A stretch of 20,636 nt of DNA from JBBTXJ01 sp038061815 (GCA_038061815.1 JBBTYK010000004.1:1-20636); one strand, 5' to 3'; shown: positions 1 to 6,460, counted from the first letter of the stretch. The notes: a model not told the origin generated them from the letters alone. Program-made: numbers and translations.

Positions 1-53
1 CGCATACGCTCAAAAAAACAATCCGCGAACATGTAGAAATCAAGAAAACATAG

Positions 54-62
54 TGCTATGAT
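54..62 (+). promoter_or_regulatory. Extended -10 promoter of cca
   Basis: TGCTATGAT matches the extended -10 form TGnTATnnT. No convincing -35 hexamer is visible 16-18 nt upstream. The box ends 9 nt before the ATG at 72, so transcription should start at about 69 and the message would be essentially leaderless. No SD precedes the ATG. Confidence 0.6.
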
Positions 63-71
63 ACCTCCACT

Positions 72-1712
72 ATGAAGGAGACCTTCCAAGGGGAACACGA
101 AAAAACATTCCGGCGGACCGCGCGCCACATTCACGAACATGCGCTTCCGGAAAAAATCGGGGAGGACAAAGAACTGACGCGCTATCGTGGTCATGACGAG
201 GCGGCTTTTGGCGCGCGCGTTGAAGCGGAACAAGGGACGGAGGCGCGCGTGGCGTTTGAAACCGTCTGCGCGATTGCGCGCAGCGTCCAAGAGGCCGGCG
301 GCCGCGCGCTCTTGGTCGGCGGTTCGGTGCGCGATGAGGTGCTCGGCGTGCCGTCAAAAGATTTTGATGTTGAAATATACGGCCTCTCTCCCGAAGCCGT
401 GGAAAAAATTATCGCGCCGCTCGGACGCGTGGATGCAATTGGCCAAGCGTTCGGCATCTTGAAATTGACCAAACCGGGCGGTCTTGATATTGACATCTCG
501 CTCCCGCGCAGTGATTCAAAAATAGGAACAGGCCATCGCGGTTTTGAAGTGAAGGTTGACCCAACTATGTCCATCCGCGAGGCGGCCAAACGCCGCGACT
601 TTACGTTCAACGCGCTTTCAAAAGACCCGCTCACCGGTGAAATTTTTGACCCGTTCGGCGGGGTGCTGGATTTGCGGGAACGGCGACTCCGCGTTACTGA
701 CACAGAGCGATTCCGCGACGACCCGCTCCGCGTGTTTCGCGGCGCGCAATTTATCGCGCGCTTCGGCCTGCGGCCTGACACCGAAACGCTCGCCATCATG
801 CAATCCATGGCGCCTGAACTTGAAACACTTCCCAAAGAACGCATCCGTGAAGAGTGGGAAAAATTATTATTGAAATCTGAACAACCGTCTCTCGGTTTGC
901 ACGCGCTTCATGAAATGGGAATCGTTGAACGCTACTATCCCGAACTGCAATCGCTCCGCGGCACGAAACAAGAGTTTGATTGGCATCCGGAAGGTGATGT
1001 GTGGACGCACACGCTCCTCGTTCTAGACAGCGCCGCGGCGGTTATTCGGTATTACGGCCTTGCGGGCGAGGAAGCGCGAACGGTCATGTGGGCGTCGCTT
1101 TGCCATGACCTCGGCAAACCGGAAACTACCGTGTATGAAGATGGCCGCATTCGTTCAACCGCTCACGAAGCAGCCGGCGCCGAACCAACGAAAAAACTTC
1201 TTGAAAAAATCGGTGTAGATAATGACACCGTCGCCAAGTGTATCGCGCTCGTGCGAGACCATCTGTGGCCCGGCATTATATATCTCAAACACCGACAAAA
1301 AGAGGGCATATCCGATGGCGCATTCCGGCGGCTTGCCAAGCGCATCAATCCGGCCACGATTGCGGAGCTCACGTACGTTGCGGAAGCGGACCATCGCGGT
1401 CGCGGACCGTTTGTTGACTCTGCGCATCTTGAACAATTTTTGTTGCCTGACCCGTTTACCGCCGGCGCATGGGTGCGAAAACGCGCGCAAGAATTAGACG
1501 TCTATAAAGAAACGCCAAAACCAATACTGCAAGGCCGCGATTTAATCGGGCTCGGTTTTGAACCAGGCAAAGAGTTTGGTCGCGTCATTGCTTTGGCCGA
1601 AGATTTGCGCGACCAAAAAAATTTCACGCGCGAACAAATTTTGGAACTCTTCGTCGGCGCGCGTTCTCTTTCCGCGACCATTGCAAAACTTGCGCAAACG
1701 CGTGATAGCTAA
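72..1712 (+). CDS. cca: CCA-adding tRNA nucleotidyltransferase with HD domain
   Basis: This protein adds or repairs the 3' CCA end of tRNAs in the cytoplasm. The 546-aa product has the class II nucleotidyltransferase head: VGGSVRD at residues 82-88, the acidic metal-binding motif DFDVE at 97-101, and the conserved ERFRDDPLRVFRGAQF block near residues 217-232. An HD phosphohydrolase domain follows, with a histidine near 312 and CHDLGK near 343. About 60 N-terminal residues precede the catalytic head and match nothing I recognise. ATG 72 is the only in-frame ATG before the catalytic motifs and fits the leaderless promoter. All three tRNA genes in this window lack an encoded CCA, so the enzyme is needed for their maturation. 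The stop overlaps the stop of the convergent peptidase gene by three bases. Confidence 0.93.
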   Translation: MKETFQGEHEKTFRRTARHIHEHALPEKIGEDKELTRYRGHDEAAFGARVEAEQGTEARVAFETVCAIARSVQEAGGRALLVGGSVRDEVLGVPSKDFDVEIYGLSPEAVEKIIAPLGRVDAIGQAFGILKLTKPGGLDIDISLPRSDSKIGTGHRGFEVKVDPTMSIREAAKRRDFTFNALSKDPLTGEIFDPFGGVLDLRERRLRVTDTERFRDDPLRVFRGAQFIARFGLRPDTETLAIMQSMAPELETLPKERIREEWEKLLLKSEQPSLGLHALHEMGIVERYYPELQSLRGTKQEFDWHPEGDVWTHTLLVLDSAAAVIRYYGLAGEEARTVMWASLCHDLGKPETTVYEDGRIRSTAHEAAGAEPTKKLLEKIGVDNDTVAKCIALVRDHLWPGIIYLKHRQKEGISDGAFRRLAKRINPATIAELTYVAEADHRGRGPFVDSAHLEQFLLPDPFTAGAWVRKRAQELDVYKETPKPILQGRDLIGLGFEPGKEFGRVIALAEDLRDQKNFTREQILELFVGARSLSATIAKLAQTRDS

Positions 1713-3184
1713 CGAGCGCCATGCTCCTTCGCCCACTCGTGAATGTAGCGAGGAAACTCCACGCCGCGCTTTTTCCACTCTTTAACCGCGCATTCAACGC
1801 CATAACTGCTCGTTACCTTCTTAACGGGAGCCTGCTGATTCTGAAACCTAACATACCAATCAAGCCTTACTAAAAACCCGTCGCCAAATAGTTCATTGGT
1901 TTTATCAAACAGCGCTTTTACGGCAGGCGACCGGTGCTCTCCAGCCGGTTTCACCGCATAATTTTCAAAATACGCACGGTACAACAGCTCGTCCGATACA
2001 CCAGCGCTTTTTAACAAATCAAGAAGCGCGCGTTCTTTCGGATATACGTCCCGAAGACGACCCTCTTTCAGAAAATCGCGTGTTGCCGTTTCCGTCAGCG
2101 CCTCGTTTAACCACCAAAGTACCGGCCTTCGTTTGTTGCTTTGTTTAGGCTCCTCTCTCAATAGCTCGCTAAGTGGATTGAGAAACTTCGCGCCAATTTT
2201 TGTAAATTCAAAACGATTAAATTCCGGGGACTCGTCAAAAAGACCCCACTCCTCTTGGCCTGAAAGCGCATGAAACACTTCATGAACAAATGTTCCCCAT
2301 CGCATCTCGCGCGGCATATCCGCCGACAAACGAACCGTATGTTCTTCGGCAAGAAAATCGCCCCACTTCTCTCCCAATGCCGCCCACAACCCGTCTACAG
2401 CCTCAAACTGCAACGTTTGCAACCGCTCATCAATATACGGCATGGTGAGAGGACGCAACGCCGATACCGCACCTGTTTTTATGGCGCCCTGCGCCAACGC
2501 GCGAAATCGTTTTTGAAACTCTTGCATTTCACGCACCATTTCTTTCTCTTCACGCGCAACCCATGCGGCATGATATTCAATGACTGGCATCAGCATTTCC
2601 GACGTATCCAATCGTGGAAACTCGTCCGCGTATTGCCTCGCTACAACTTCCGCCATCTCTTCTGCTATAAATGTGTGCCGAACTCGTTTACGCAACGCAT
2701 TGCGGTCGGCAGACGGCCCTTCTTTTTGAAGAAGCGCCTTGACTTTCCTATTGATTAAACGTTTCGCGTCGTCGTCACGGTCATAGTCAAAAAGCAGATC
2801 GGCTGCAACTTTATCAATATCCACGGCATCCTTAAAATAACGCTCAAACACCTGCTGAAGCGCTTCCGGATTTTTTTCCGCCACTCTTGAAAGCGCGGCA
2901 TTAATATTTTTTACATCCGACGATACTTTCTTTCCGCATCGTTTTCTTTCTTCTTCCAGCACTTTCCCTTCGCCAATATGCTCAACCCAATTCTCATATT
3001 TTTTGCCCCTGCGATTCACAAACTGCCAGCGCTCCAGTTCACGAGACCCAAAAACGTTTGACCAGTCGGCAAACTTTTCTTGTTCCTTTTTACGCCGCGC
3101 AACCCATTCCTTGCCTTCCGATGTTATTCTTTTTTTTGCTATCGGAGCGTCGGCTTCGTCATAACTTTCCTTGCCTTCTATCAT
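1709..3184 (-). CDS. Putative zinc metallopeptidase (HEVFH...NEALTE), probably cytoplasmic
   Basis: The 491-aa protein carries HEVFH at about residues 301-305 and NEALTE at about 360-365. This is the HExxH plus downstream glutamate layout of gluzincin-type zinc peptidases. The catalytic part is preceded by about 290 residues that are highly charged and look mostly helical. I see no signal peptide or membrane segment, so an intracellular role is inferred; the substrate is unknown. Two ATGs are possible, 3190 and 3184. The extended -10 box at 3194-3202 predicts transcription from about 3187, which would cut the first ATG, so I chose 3184. The frame is open further upstream but enters the neighbouring gene and has no start signal. 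It is monocistronic and convergent with cca. The motif is clear; assignment to a named family is not. Confidence 0.72.
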   Translation of the reverse strand: MIEGKESYDEADAPIAKKRITSEGKEWVARRKKEQEKFADWSNVFGSRELERWQFVNRRGKKYENWVEHIGEGKVLEEERKRCGKKVSSDVKNINAALSRVAEKNPEALQQVFERYFKDAVDIDKVAADLLFDYDRDDDAKRLINRKVKALLQKEGPSADRNALRKRVRHTFIAEEMAEVVARQYADEFPRLDTSEMLMPVIEYHAAWVAREEKEMVREMQEFQKRFRALAQGAIKTGAVSALRPLTMPYIDERLQTLQFEAVDGLWAALGEKWGDFLAEEHTVRLSADMPREMRWGTFVHEVFHALSGQEEWGLFDESPEFNRFEFTKIGAKFLNPLSELLREEPKQSNKRRPVLWWLNEALTETATRDFLKEGRLRDVYPKERALLDLLKSAGVSDELLYRAYFENYAVKPAGEHRSPAVKALFDKTNELFGDGFLVRLDWYVRFQNQQAPVKKVTSSYGVECAVKEWKKRGVEFPRYIHEWAKEHGAR

Positions 3185-3193
3185 ATGCATATT

Positions 3194-3221
3194 ATGATAC
3201 CACCAAAAACTCTCTCGTAAA
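3194..3221 (-). promoter_or_regulatory. Promoter of the peptidase gene
   Basis: Read on the minus strand: TTTACG, a 16-nt spacer, then TATCAT in extended form (TGGTATCAT). The -35 lies inside the T-tract of the terminator of the upstream gene, so one transcript ends where the next promoter begins. The predicted start is within a few bases of ATG 3184. Confidence 0.6.
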
Positions 3222-3255
3222 AATAAAACGCCCCGCATGCAACTGCACGCGGGGC
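3218..3255 (-). terminator. Intrinsic terminator after the zinc-ribbon gene
   Basis: Arms GCCCCGC and GCGGGGC (3249-3255 and 3230-3236) extend inward with further pairing. On the minus strand they are followed by GTTTTATTTTTAC. It closes the GC-rich operon at its 3' end. Confidence 0.8.
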
Positions 3256-3275
3256 TCGAGACTTCCTGACCAACA

Positions 3276-4070
3276 CTAGAACAGGTCGGCGTTCGCGCGT
3301 TCGTCCCAAGTGGCGGCGAGGAGCTTCGTGCCGTCCCACTTGTAGTAGTGGGAGCTCGGCGCTCCGTACAGCCGACCCGAGTACTCCGTGCGGAAGACGA
3401 CGCCCTTCGGCATAAGCGCGATGAACTGCTCGCCGCCGCCCATGCGGCCCGCATCTCCTTGCGCGATGTACCCGCGGGCGACAACCTCGCCGGGGAACTT
3501 CGCGAAGTTGAACTTGGGGCCGTCCCAGCTTCCAGTCGCCCCACACTTGGGGCAGGTCTCGGGCGCGTTGGTCGCGCCTTCGCCAGAAGCGTCGCATCCG
3601 TATTTCGAGCACTTCCACCCAGCGCGGTCGCCGGTGTGGCTGTTGCCGCCGCGGAACCCGATCTTGGTTCGGCAGACGACGAGAACCGCATCCTCCGTCG
3701 TCGCCGCCTGCATCGAGAAGAACTTCGGCTTGCCCGCCTTGGTCTGTCCGACCTCGGCGAACATCAGCCGACCCTGCACCATTCCCGTGTCGGGGTGGTT
3801 GCGGGTGTAGCCGCCCTCCTTCTTCTCGCCGAGCGCGACGCCGCACTTCTCGCACTTGTCGGCGGACGTCAATACGTCCTTGTTGCGCTCGAGGCATGAC
3901 ACCATCGGCGGGTTGCCGACCGGCACCACGCCGCGCTCACGCCCGCGACCATCTTCGCCGACCATAATGGCGGGGATATCAATTCCCGCGCCCTTGAGGT
4001 GCAGGGTCTCTACCACAGCGCCTGCCGCAACCTGACCACTTGCAACCGTGAAAACCCGATATGCATCCAT
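3276..4070 (-). CDS. Hypothetical protein with zinc-ribbon-like cysteine pairs
   Basis: I do not recognise this 264-aa protein. It has two cysteine clusters: C73-x2-C76, and C154-x4-C159 paired with C173-x2-C176. The second looks like a full zinc ribbon, so metal binding is inferred. It is rich in Gly and Lys, with no signal peptide or membrane segment. An upstream ATG at 4106 is in frame but sits inside the 35-nt hairpin repeat. ATG 4070 is preceded by GGAGGG at a good distance and is preferred. Codons strongly favour G/C in the third position, unlike the surrounding housekeeping genes. It is the last gene of the island before terminator 3218-3255 and follows a terminator-repeat composite. 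Confidence 0.75.
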   Translation of the reverse strand: MDAYRVFTVASGQVAAGAVVETLHLKGAGIDIPAIMVGEDGRGRERGVVPVGNPPMVSCLERNKDVLTSADKCEKCGVALGEKKEGGYTRNHPDTGMVQGRLMFAEVGQTKAGKPKFFSMQAATTEDAVLVVCRTKIGFRGGNSHTGDRAGWKCSKYGCDASGEGATNAPETCPKCGATGSWDGPKFNFAKFPGEVVARGYIAQGDAGRMGGGEQFIALMPKGVVFRTEYSGRLYGAPSSHYYKWDGTKLLAATWDERANADLF

Positions 4071-4096
4071 GTCACCCTCCATTTTGTGTGCTGGTA

Positions 4097-4131
4097 TCCA
4101 TTTCATCCGACCACCGCGTGATCGTCTGAAA
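4097..4131 (-). repeat. Hairpin repeat, copy 1
   Basis: This copy is identical over 35 nt to copy 2 (4859-4893); copy 3 (5277-5307) differs at two positions over its 31 nt. On the minus strand it folds as CGATCAC-GCG-GTGGTCG inside outer arms TTTCA/TGAAA. It starts in the U-tract of terminator 4128-4163 and ends with an ATG (4106) just upstream of the SD of the next gene. It could be a 5'-UTR element, a protein-binding dyad or a cassette junction. Confidence 0.85.
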
Positions 4132-4163
4132 AAGATGTCCGTCGCATGCTACCGCGACGGACA
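4128..4163 (-). terminator. Intrinsic terminator after the 123-aa gene
   Basis: A 10-bp perfect stem, TGTCCGTCGC/GCGACGGACA (4154-4163 and 4136-4145), has an 8-nt loop. On the minus strand it is followed by TCTTTTTC. The last part of the T-tract is already the start of hairpin repeat copy 1. Confidence 0.85.
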
Positions 4164-4168
4164 ATGCA

Positions 4169-4540
4169 CTACCGAACCACGGGGATGAGCGCCTCGCCGG
4201 TGTCGCTCATCGGGTCCGTGTTCACCCAGACCTTCGTCTGCGCGCCGTCCCCCACGTGGTACACGGCGGCGAGGCCGAAGCTCCCGTCCTGCCGCCGCGC
4301 CGGGTGGTTCTCGAACACCCCGAACCGGCAGTAGCCGAGCGCAGCCGCGATGTAGTGCGGCGCGCCCGCCACGGCGTAGACGAACCCGTCCTCGTGACCG
4401 CGGATGTACTCCGCGAGCGCATCCGCGTCCGCGAACACCACCGCGTCCTTCACCACCACCGCGTCCTCGCCGTGGAGGTCACGGACGGCCCGCGTTTGCG
4501 CGGGGGAGAGGTCGTGCCGCGAGAGCCAGTAGATTTTCAT
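4169..4540 (-). CDS. Hypothetical small alpha/beta protein
   Basis: The 123-aa product is of unknown function. The N-terminus (MKIYWLSRHDLSPAQ) followed by alternating predicted strands and helices, then a VAGAPHY stretch near residues 75-81, suggests a small Rossmann-like fold. That is pattern reading, not a family match. It has no signal peptide or membrane segment. The start at 4540 is fixed by GGAGGTGA a few bases upstream. The stop lies next to the 10-bp terminator. It follows the 87-aa gene with a 33-nt gap and no repeat between them, so the two probably form one cassette. Codons are strongly GC3-biased. Confidence 0.7.
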   Translation of the reverse strand: MKIYWLSRHDLSPAQTRAVRDLHGEDAVVVKDAVVFADADALAEYIRGHEDGFVYAVAGAPHYIAAALGYCRFGVFENHPARRQDGSFGLAAVYHVGDGAQTKVWVNTDPMSDTGEALIPVVR

Positions 4541-4573
4541 GGTTCACCTCCACCGTTTCTTGATGTTTACAAC

Positions 4574-4837
4574 TTATCCATCTCCGGCCTCGGCCGCTCC
4601 GTCCTGCTCGACGCATACGCACGGCCTGTTCGGAGAGGAAAAACCGCTACAACCCGCACAGTACCACATGCACCCGCCATCAGAACCCACCATCATCTGC
4701 ACCTCCTTATGCAGATGAACACAGTCGGACACAATGAGGCCCGGATGCTCCAGGAGATACCGCAGGAACATCGCCCGCGCCCGATCACCCTTGTTGCCGC
4801 GCGCGAGTGCGGCAATCGTCGCCTCTGATTGGTTCAT
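4574..4837 (-). CDS. Hypothetical Cys/His-rich small protein
   Basis: The 87-aa product is of unknown function. Residues 1-35 look helical. The middle carries DCVHLHKEV and then a CMWYCAGC cluster, with PCVCV near the C-terminus, so metal binding is plausible but unproven. ATG 4837 is preceded by a purine-rich SD containing GGGGG. An ATG inside hairpin repeat copy 2 (4866) is out of frame with this gene, unlike the repeat-borne ATGs of copies 1 and 3. It is the first gene after terminator 4891-4922 and the repeat. Confidence 0.62.
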   Translation of the reverse strand: MNQSEATIAALARGNKGDRARAMFLRYLLEHPGLIVSDCVHLHKEVQMMVGSDGGCMWYCAGCSGFSSPNRPCVCVEQDGAAEAGDG

Positions 4838-4858
4838 GGCTTCCCCCTTTAATCTTTC

Positions 4859-4893
4859 TCCATTTCATCCGACCACCGCGTGATCGTCTGAAA
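4859..4893 (-). repeat. Hairpin repeat, copy 2
   Basis: It is identical to copy 1 over 35 nt. It follows terminator 4891-4922 directly on the minus strand and lies about 22 nt before the start of the 87-aa gene. Confidence 0.85.
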
Positions 4894-4922
4894 TAGAAAC
4901 CCCTCGCTTCTCCCTGAGGGGT
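4891..4922 (-). terminator. Intrinsic terminator after the 107-aa gene
   Basis: Stem ACCCCTC/GAGGGGT (4916-4922 and 4899-4905) has a 10-nt loop. It is followed on the minus strand by TTCTATTT, which merges into repeat copy 2. The T-tract is less regular than at the other two junctions. Confidence 0.65.
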
Positions 4923-4940
4923 ATAGGGTGGTCCTCCTTT

Positions 4941-5264
4941 CTAGTAGTGGCCGAGGTAGTGGCCATCAAAGCCCACTACCTCGTACACGCTCTCCTTATC
5001 CTCATACCAGACCAGCCGCCCATCCGCGTCCTCATCACATCCCCCTCCGCCGACGGTACGGACGAACTTTCGTCCCTCCATATCCACGCCGACGAAGAAA
5101 TTGTGAGAGGCGTTGCGGCCCACCTGGTAGAACTCAACGCCATCCTCCTGCACGTCCGGACGACCATCGCGCCCCCCTCTGTGGCGCATGAACTCTTGAT
5201 GCCATGCCATGATTTCCTTCATGGCAGCCGCCCGCGCCGTTGCGCGGGTTTCCCGTGTGTTCAT
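4941..5264 (-). CDS. Hypothetical small protein
   Basis: The 107-aa product is unrecognised. Residues 1-30 are basic and helical. The rest looks beta-rich with acidic stretches and a GGGGC run near residue 73. It has no signal peptide. ATG 5264 follows the SD AAGGAGGAG. An in-frame ATG at 5282 lies in the last bases of hairpin repeat copy 3 and would overlap that SD, so it is less likely. It is flanked by terminator-repeat composites on both sides and so behaves as a one-gene cassette. Codon use is GC3-rich, like its island neighbours. Confidence 0.68.
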   Translation of the reverse strand: MNTRETRATARAAAMKEIMAWHQEFMRHRGGRDGRPDVQEDGVEFYQVGRNASHNFFVGVDMEGRKFVRTVGGGGCDEDADGRLVWYEDKESVYEVVGFDGHYLGHY

Positions 5265-5276
5265 GGACTCCTCCTT

Positions 5277-5307
5277 TTTCATCCGACCATCGCGTGATCG
5301 CCTGAAA
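5277..5307 (-). repeat. Hairpin repeat, copy 3
   Basis: This is a 31-nt copy with two substitutions relative to copies 1 and 2. One opens the innermost pair of the stem and the other is in the asymmetric internal loop, so the hairpin core is kept. It again sits between a terminator (5304-5339) and an SD plus start codon. Confidence 0.82.
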
Positions 5308-5339
5308 AAGGAGGCGCAGGTGTCTACACACTCTGCGCC
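5304..5339 (-). terminator. Intrinsic terminator ending the structured segment
   Basis: Stem GGCGCAG/CTGCGCC (5333-5339 and 5313-5319) has a 13-nt loop. On the minus strand it is followed by TCCTTTTTC. The T-run passes directly into repeat copy 3. Confidence 0.8.
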
Positions 5340-5600
5340 AGGAACGAAGTTGAGCCCCGCTCAACGCGGCCGGTTTTGTTCCATCGGAACCGGAACCGGT
5401 AGGAGGCCCAATCCGACCGCACCACTCATGTGCGGGCAATGCGGCCGGGACGTGCCCGCGCAGCTTTCGCCACGCCAACCGTTAGCCGGAGCTTTCCCGC
5501 GGTTGGTTAGGGTCGCCACGTGCCTCCCGTGTGCTTACTGGCTGGTTCCTCCTCACAACGCACAGTACTGCAACATGCGCTATGAGGAAGAGTGGATGAT
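5313..5600 (-). ncRNA. Candidate structured RNA of unknown class
   Basis: I find no convincing gene in this segment but dense inverted repeats: CCAACCG/CGGTTGG (5478-5509) enclosing CGG/CCG, GCGGGCA/TGCCCGC (about 5432-5459), CCGCAC/GTGCGG (about 5417-5435), CCGGTT/AACCGG enclosing GTTCC/GGAAC (about 5370-5399), GTTGAGC/GCTCAAC (about 5351-5367) and the final terminator. The GCGGGCA and CCGCAC stems overlap and would be alternatives. The minus strand is favoured because it carries GCGAAAGC and other GAAA loops and ends in a T-tract. No dedicated promoter is seen; it may be the 3' part of the transcript starting near 5984. It does not resemble RNase P, tmRNA or SRP RNA to me. Confidence 0.5.
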
Positions 5601-5627
5601 CCCTCCCTCTTCCACTTTTTATTTTTT
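5586..5627 (+). terminator. Plus-strand intrinsic terminator with no obvious gene
   Basis: GGAAGAG/CTCTTCC (5586-5592 and 5607-5613), with GGA/TCC pairing in the loop, is followed by ACTTTTTATTTTTT. It faces the opposite way from all genes nearby. It would end a plus-strand transcript across the structured segment, for which I see no promoter. Confidence 0.6.
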
Positions 5628-5646
5628 CTCCGATTTCTCGGCGATT

Positions 5647-5748
5647 TTACCGAGCACCGGCCTGTGCATCGAGCGCGGTCTTGCGGGTGAAGTAGACCAC
5701 TCCGCTGACCACGTAGACGACACGGCCGACGAACACGCGCTTGGCCAT
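5647..5748 (-). CDS. Small basic/hydrophobic protein, 33 aa
   Basis: The 33-aa product is MAKRVFVGRVV... and ends ...DAQAGAR. The centre is rich in Val and Tyr, flanked by basic residues. It could be a short beta-hairpin or a membrane-associated peptide; function is unknown. ATG 5748 is preceded by AAAGGG at 8 nt spacing. Codons are almost all G/C-ending, as in the other island genes, which argues for a real gene. The frame stays open upstream to an ATG at 5901 (84 aa), but that start has a weak SD and the extra stretch overlaps the hairpins of the leader. It is the first gene downstream of the strong minus promoter at 5991-6019. Confidence 0.55.
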   Translation of the reverse strand: MAKRVFVGRVVYVVSGVVYFTRKTALDAQAGAR

Positions 5749-5984
5749 GACGGAACCCTTTCTATGATAGCCACCCGGAAGGAAGTTGAAAGCTGGTGCG
5801 GTTTTTTGCACGGTGCGGCTGGTGCTCTCCCTGTATATATATTTAAAGAGAGGAAGCCGCAATTGTGCGTCCGCGCGACCGAGGATACATGGGGTTTTCA
5901 TCTACCCGACAAAGCATTGCCTGTCGGGAGAACCTCGGTCCAAAGCCTTACAACCCCTTTCCGGATGGCTGTTCTGTACGAACG
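5749..5984 (-). promoter_or_regulatory. Structured 5' leader of the island transcript
   Basis: About 235 nt separate the predicted start (about 5984) from the 33-aa gene. The segment contains a nested stem: outer GACCGAGG/CCTCGGTC (5877-5884 and 5933-5940) around CCCGACA/TGTCGGG (5905-5911 and 5922-5928). A CTCTC/GAGAG hairpin lies near 5830-5857. The layout fits a regulatory leader or the 5' half of a larger structured RNA. I recognise no known riboswitch. Confidence 0.5.
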
Positions 5985-5990
5985 AATACC

Positions 5991-6019
5991 ACTATATCAC
6001 ATCCGTTAAAATCTGTCAA
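5991..6019 (-). promoter_or_regulatory. Near-consensus promoter driving the island (minus)
   Basis: TTGACA, exactly 17 nt, then TATAGT, with TG forming an extended -10 (TGATATAGT). This is one of the two best promoters in the window. The predicted start is near 5984. Confidence 0.85.
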
Positions 6020-6144
6020 GTGCCTTATGTACAAAATAATCATTCGTGGCTCAATTAGGCCATTTTTTATGTTTCTTTATTAAATCAAAATAACCGCCTC
6101 TTCGCGGCGCACCTGTCCTTGGTCTAAAAACGTCCCCCTGCCAC
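6020..6144 (+). other. AT-rich spacer between divergent promoters
   Basis: About 125 nt without a gene lie between the -35 boxes of two divergent strong promoters. Small dyads are visible: TGGC/GCCA followed by TTTTTT near 6046-6066, and CCGC/GCGG near 6091-6104. Regulatory sites are likely here, but none can be named. Confidence 0.4.
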
Positions 6145-6173
6145 TTGACAAATTACTTTTCTTGTGCTATAGT
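6145..6173 (+). promoter_or_regulatory. Near-consensus promoter of the 6180-6500 RNA
   Basis: TTGACA, exactly 17 nt, then TATAGT with TG at 6165-6166. This gives perfect -35, spacer and extended -10 features. The predicted start is about 6180, right at the ATG of a 9-codon ORF. Confidence 0.88.
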
Positions 6174-6180
6174 AACTTTC

Positions 6181-6210
6181 ATGAACCGCCGTCGCAAGGC
6201 GGCTAGATAA
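6181..6210 (+). CDS. Leaderless micro-ORF, 9 codons (MNRRRKAAR)
   Basis: The ATG lies 7 nt after the -10 box, the same spacing as the leaderless genes elsewhere in the window. The peptide is strongly basic. Its TAA stop overlaps the first AAGGAGGT, which in turn sits 5 nt before the ATG of the 5-codon ORF at 6221. The coding sequence also forms the first hairpin of the RNA, so translation and folding would compete. It may be only a structural coincidence. Confidence 0.3.
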   Translation: MNRRRKAAR

Positions 6211-6460
6211 GGAGGTCGGGATGGGCGGATCGGGCTAGGGAGGAGAATCCCTCCCCACGCACGCGCTGACGAGGGCACCCTCGTCCCCTAACCCCACTCG
6301 TACTCGCGGGAGTGCAGGTGGTAGCAAACCGGACCTCGGGTGGCGCAGGGCGCAACCGCAAGGAGGTGCAACAAGGAACGGAGTGGGGTGCCGCATCGGC
6401 ATCTCAAGTATCCTTGCGCCACCACGAAAAGGAGGTCCTCATGGAGGGAGGATGACAAAC

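Noticed and set aside
3191..3691. N-terminal extension of the peptidase frame
   Set aside because: The extra 167 codons are the wrong frame of the zinc-ribbon gene, low-complexity Ser/Ala/Arg sequence, and cross a strong terminator.
4097..5307. CRISPR array
   Set aside because: There are three repeats only, spaced several hundred bases apart with genes between them, and no cas genes in the window.
4097..5307. Integron attC sites
   Set aside because: The repeats lack the GTTRRRY/RYYYAAC core pair and sit 5' of genes, and no tyrosine recombinase is present. Only a general cassette-like idea is kept.
5428..5640. Plus-strand frame starting MCGQCG with a second C-x2-C (CLPC) like a small zinc ribbon
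   Set aside because: There is no SD or promoter at a usable distance. The frame runs through a strong plus-strand terminator without a stop, and the segment is dominated by inverted repeats. The cysteine pairs are probably chance, although a real gene is not fully excluded.
5667..5673. TGTCAA near 15667-15673 read as a -35 for tRNA-Gly(UCC)
   Set aside because: The TTGACA there is only about 5 nt from the tRNA 5' end, leaving no room for a -10 box. (The position meant is 15667-15673.)
5749..5901. 84-aa version of the 33-aa gene starting at 5901
   Set aside because: Its start has only a weak SD and the added residues coincide with leader hairpins. The internal ATG 5748 has a proper SD.
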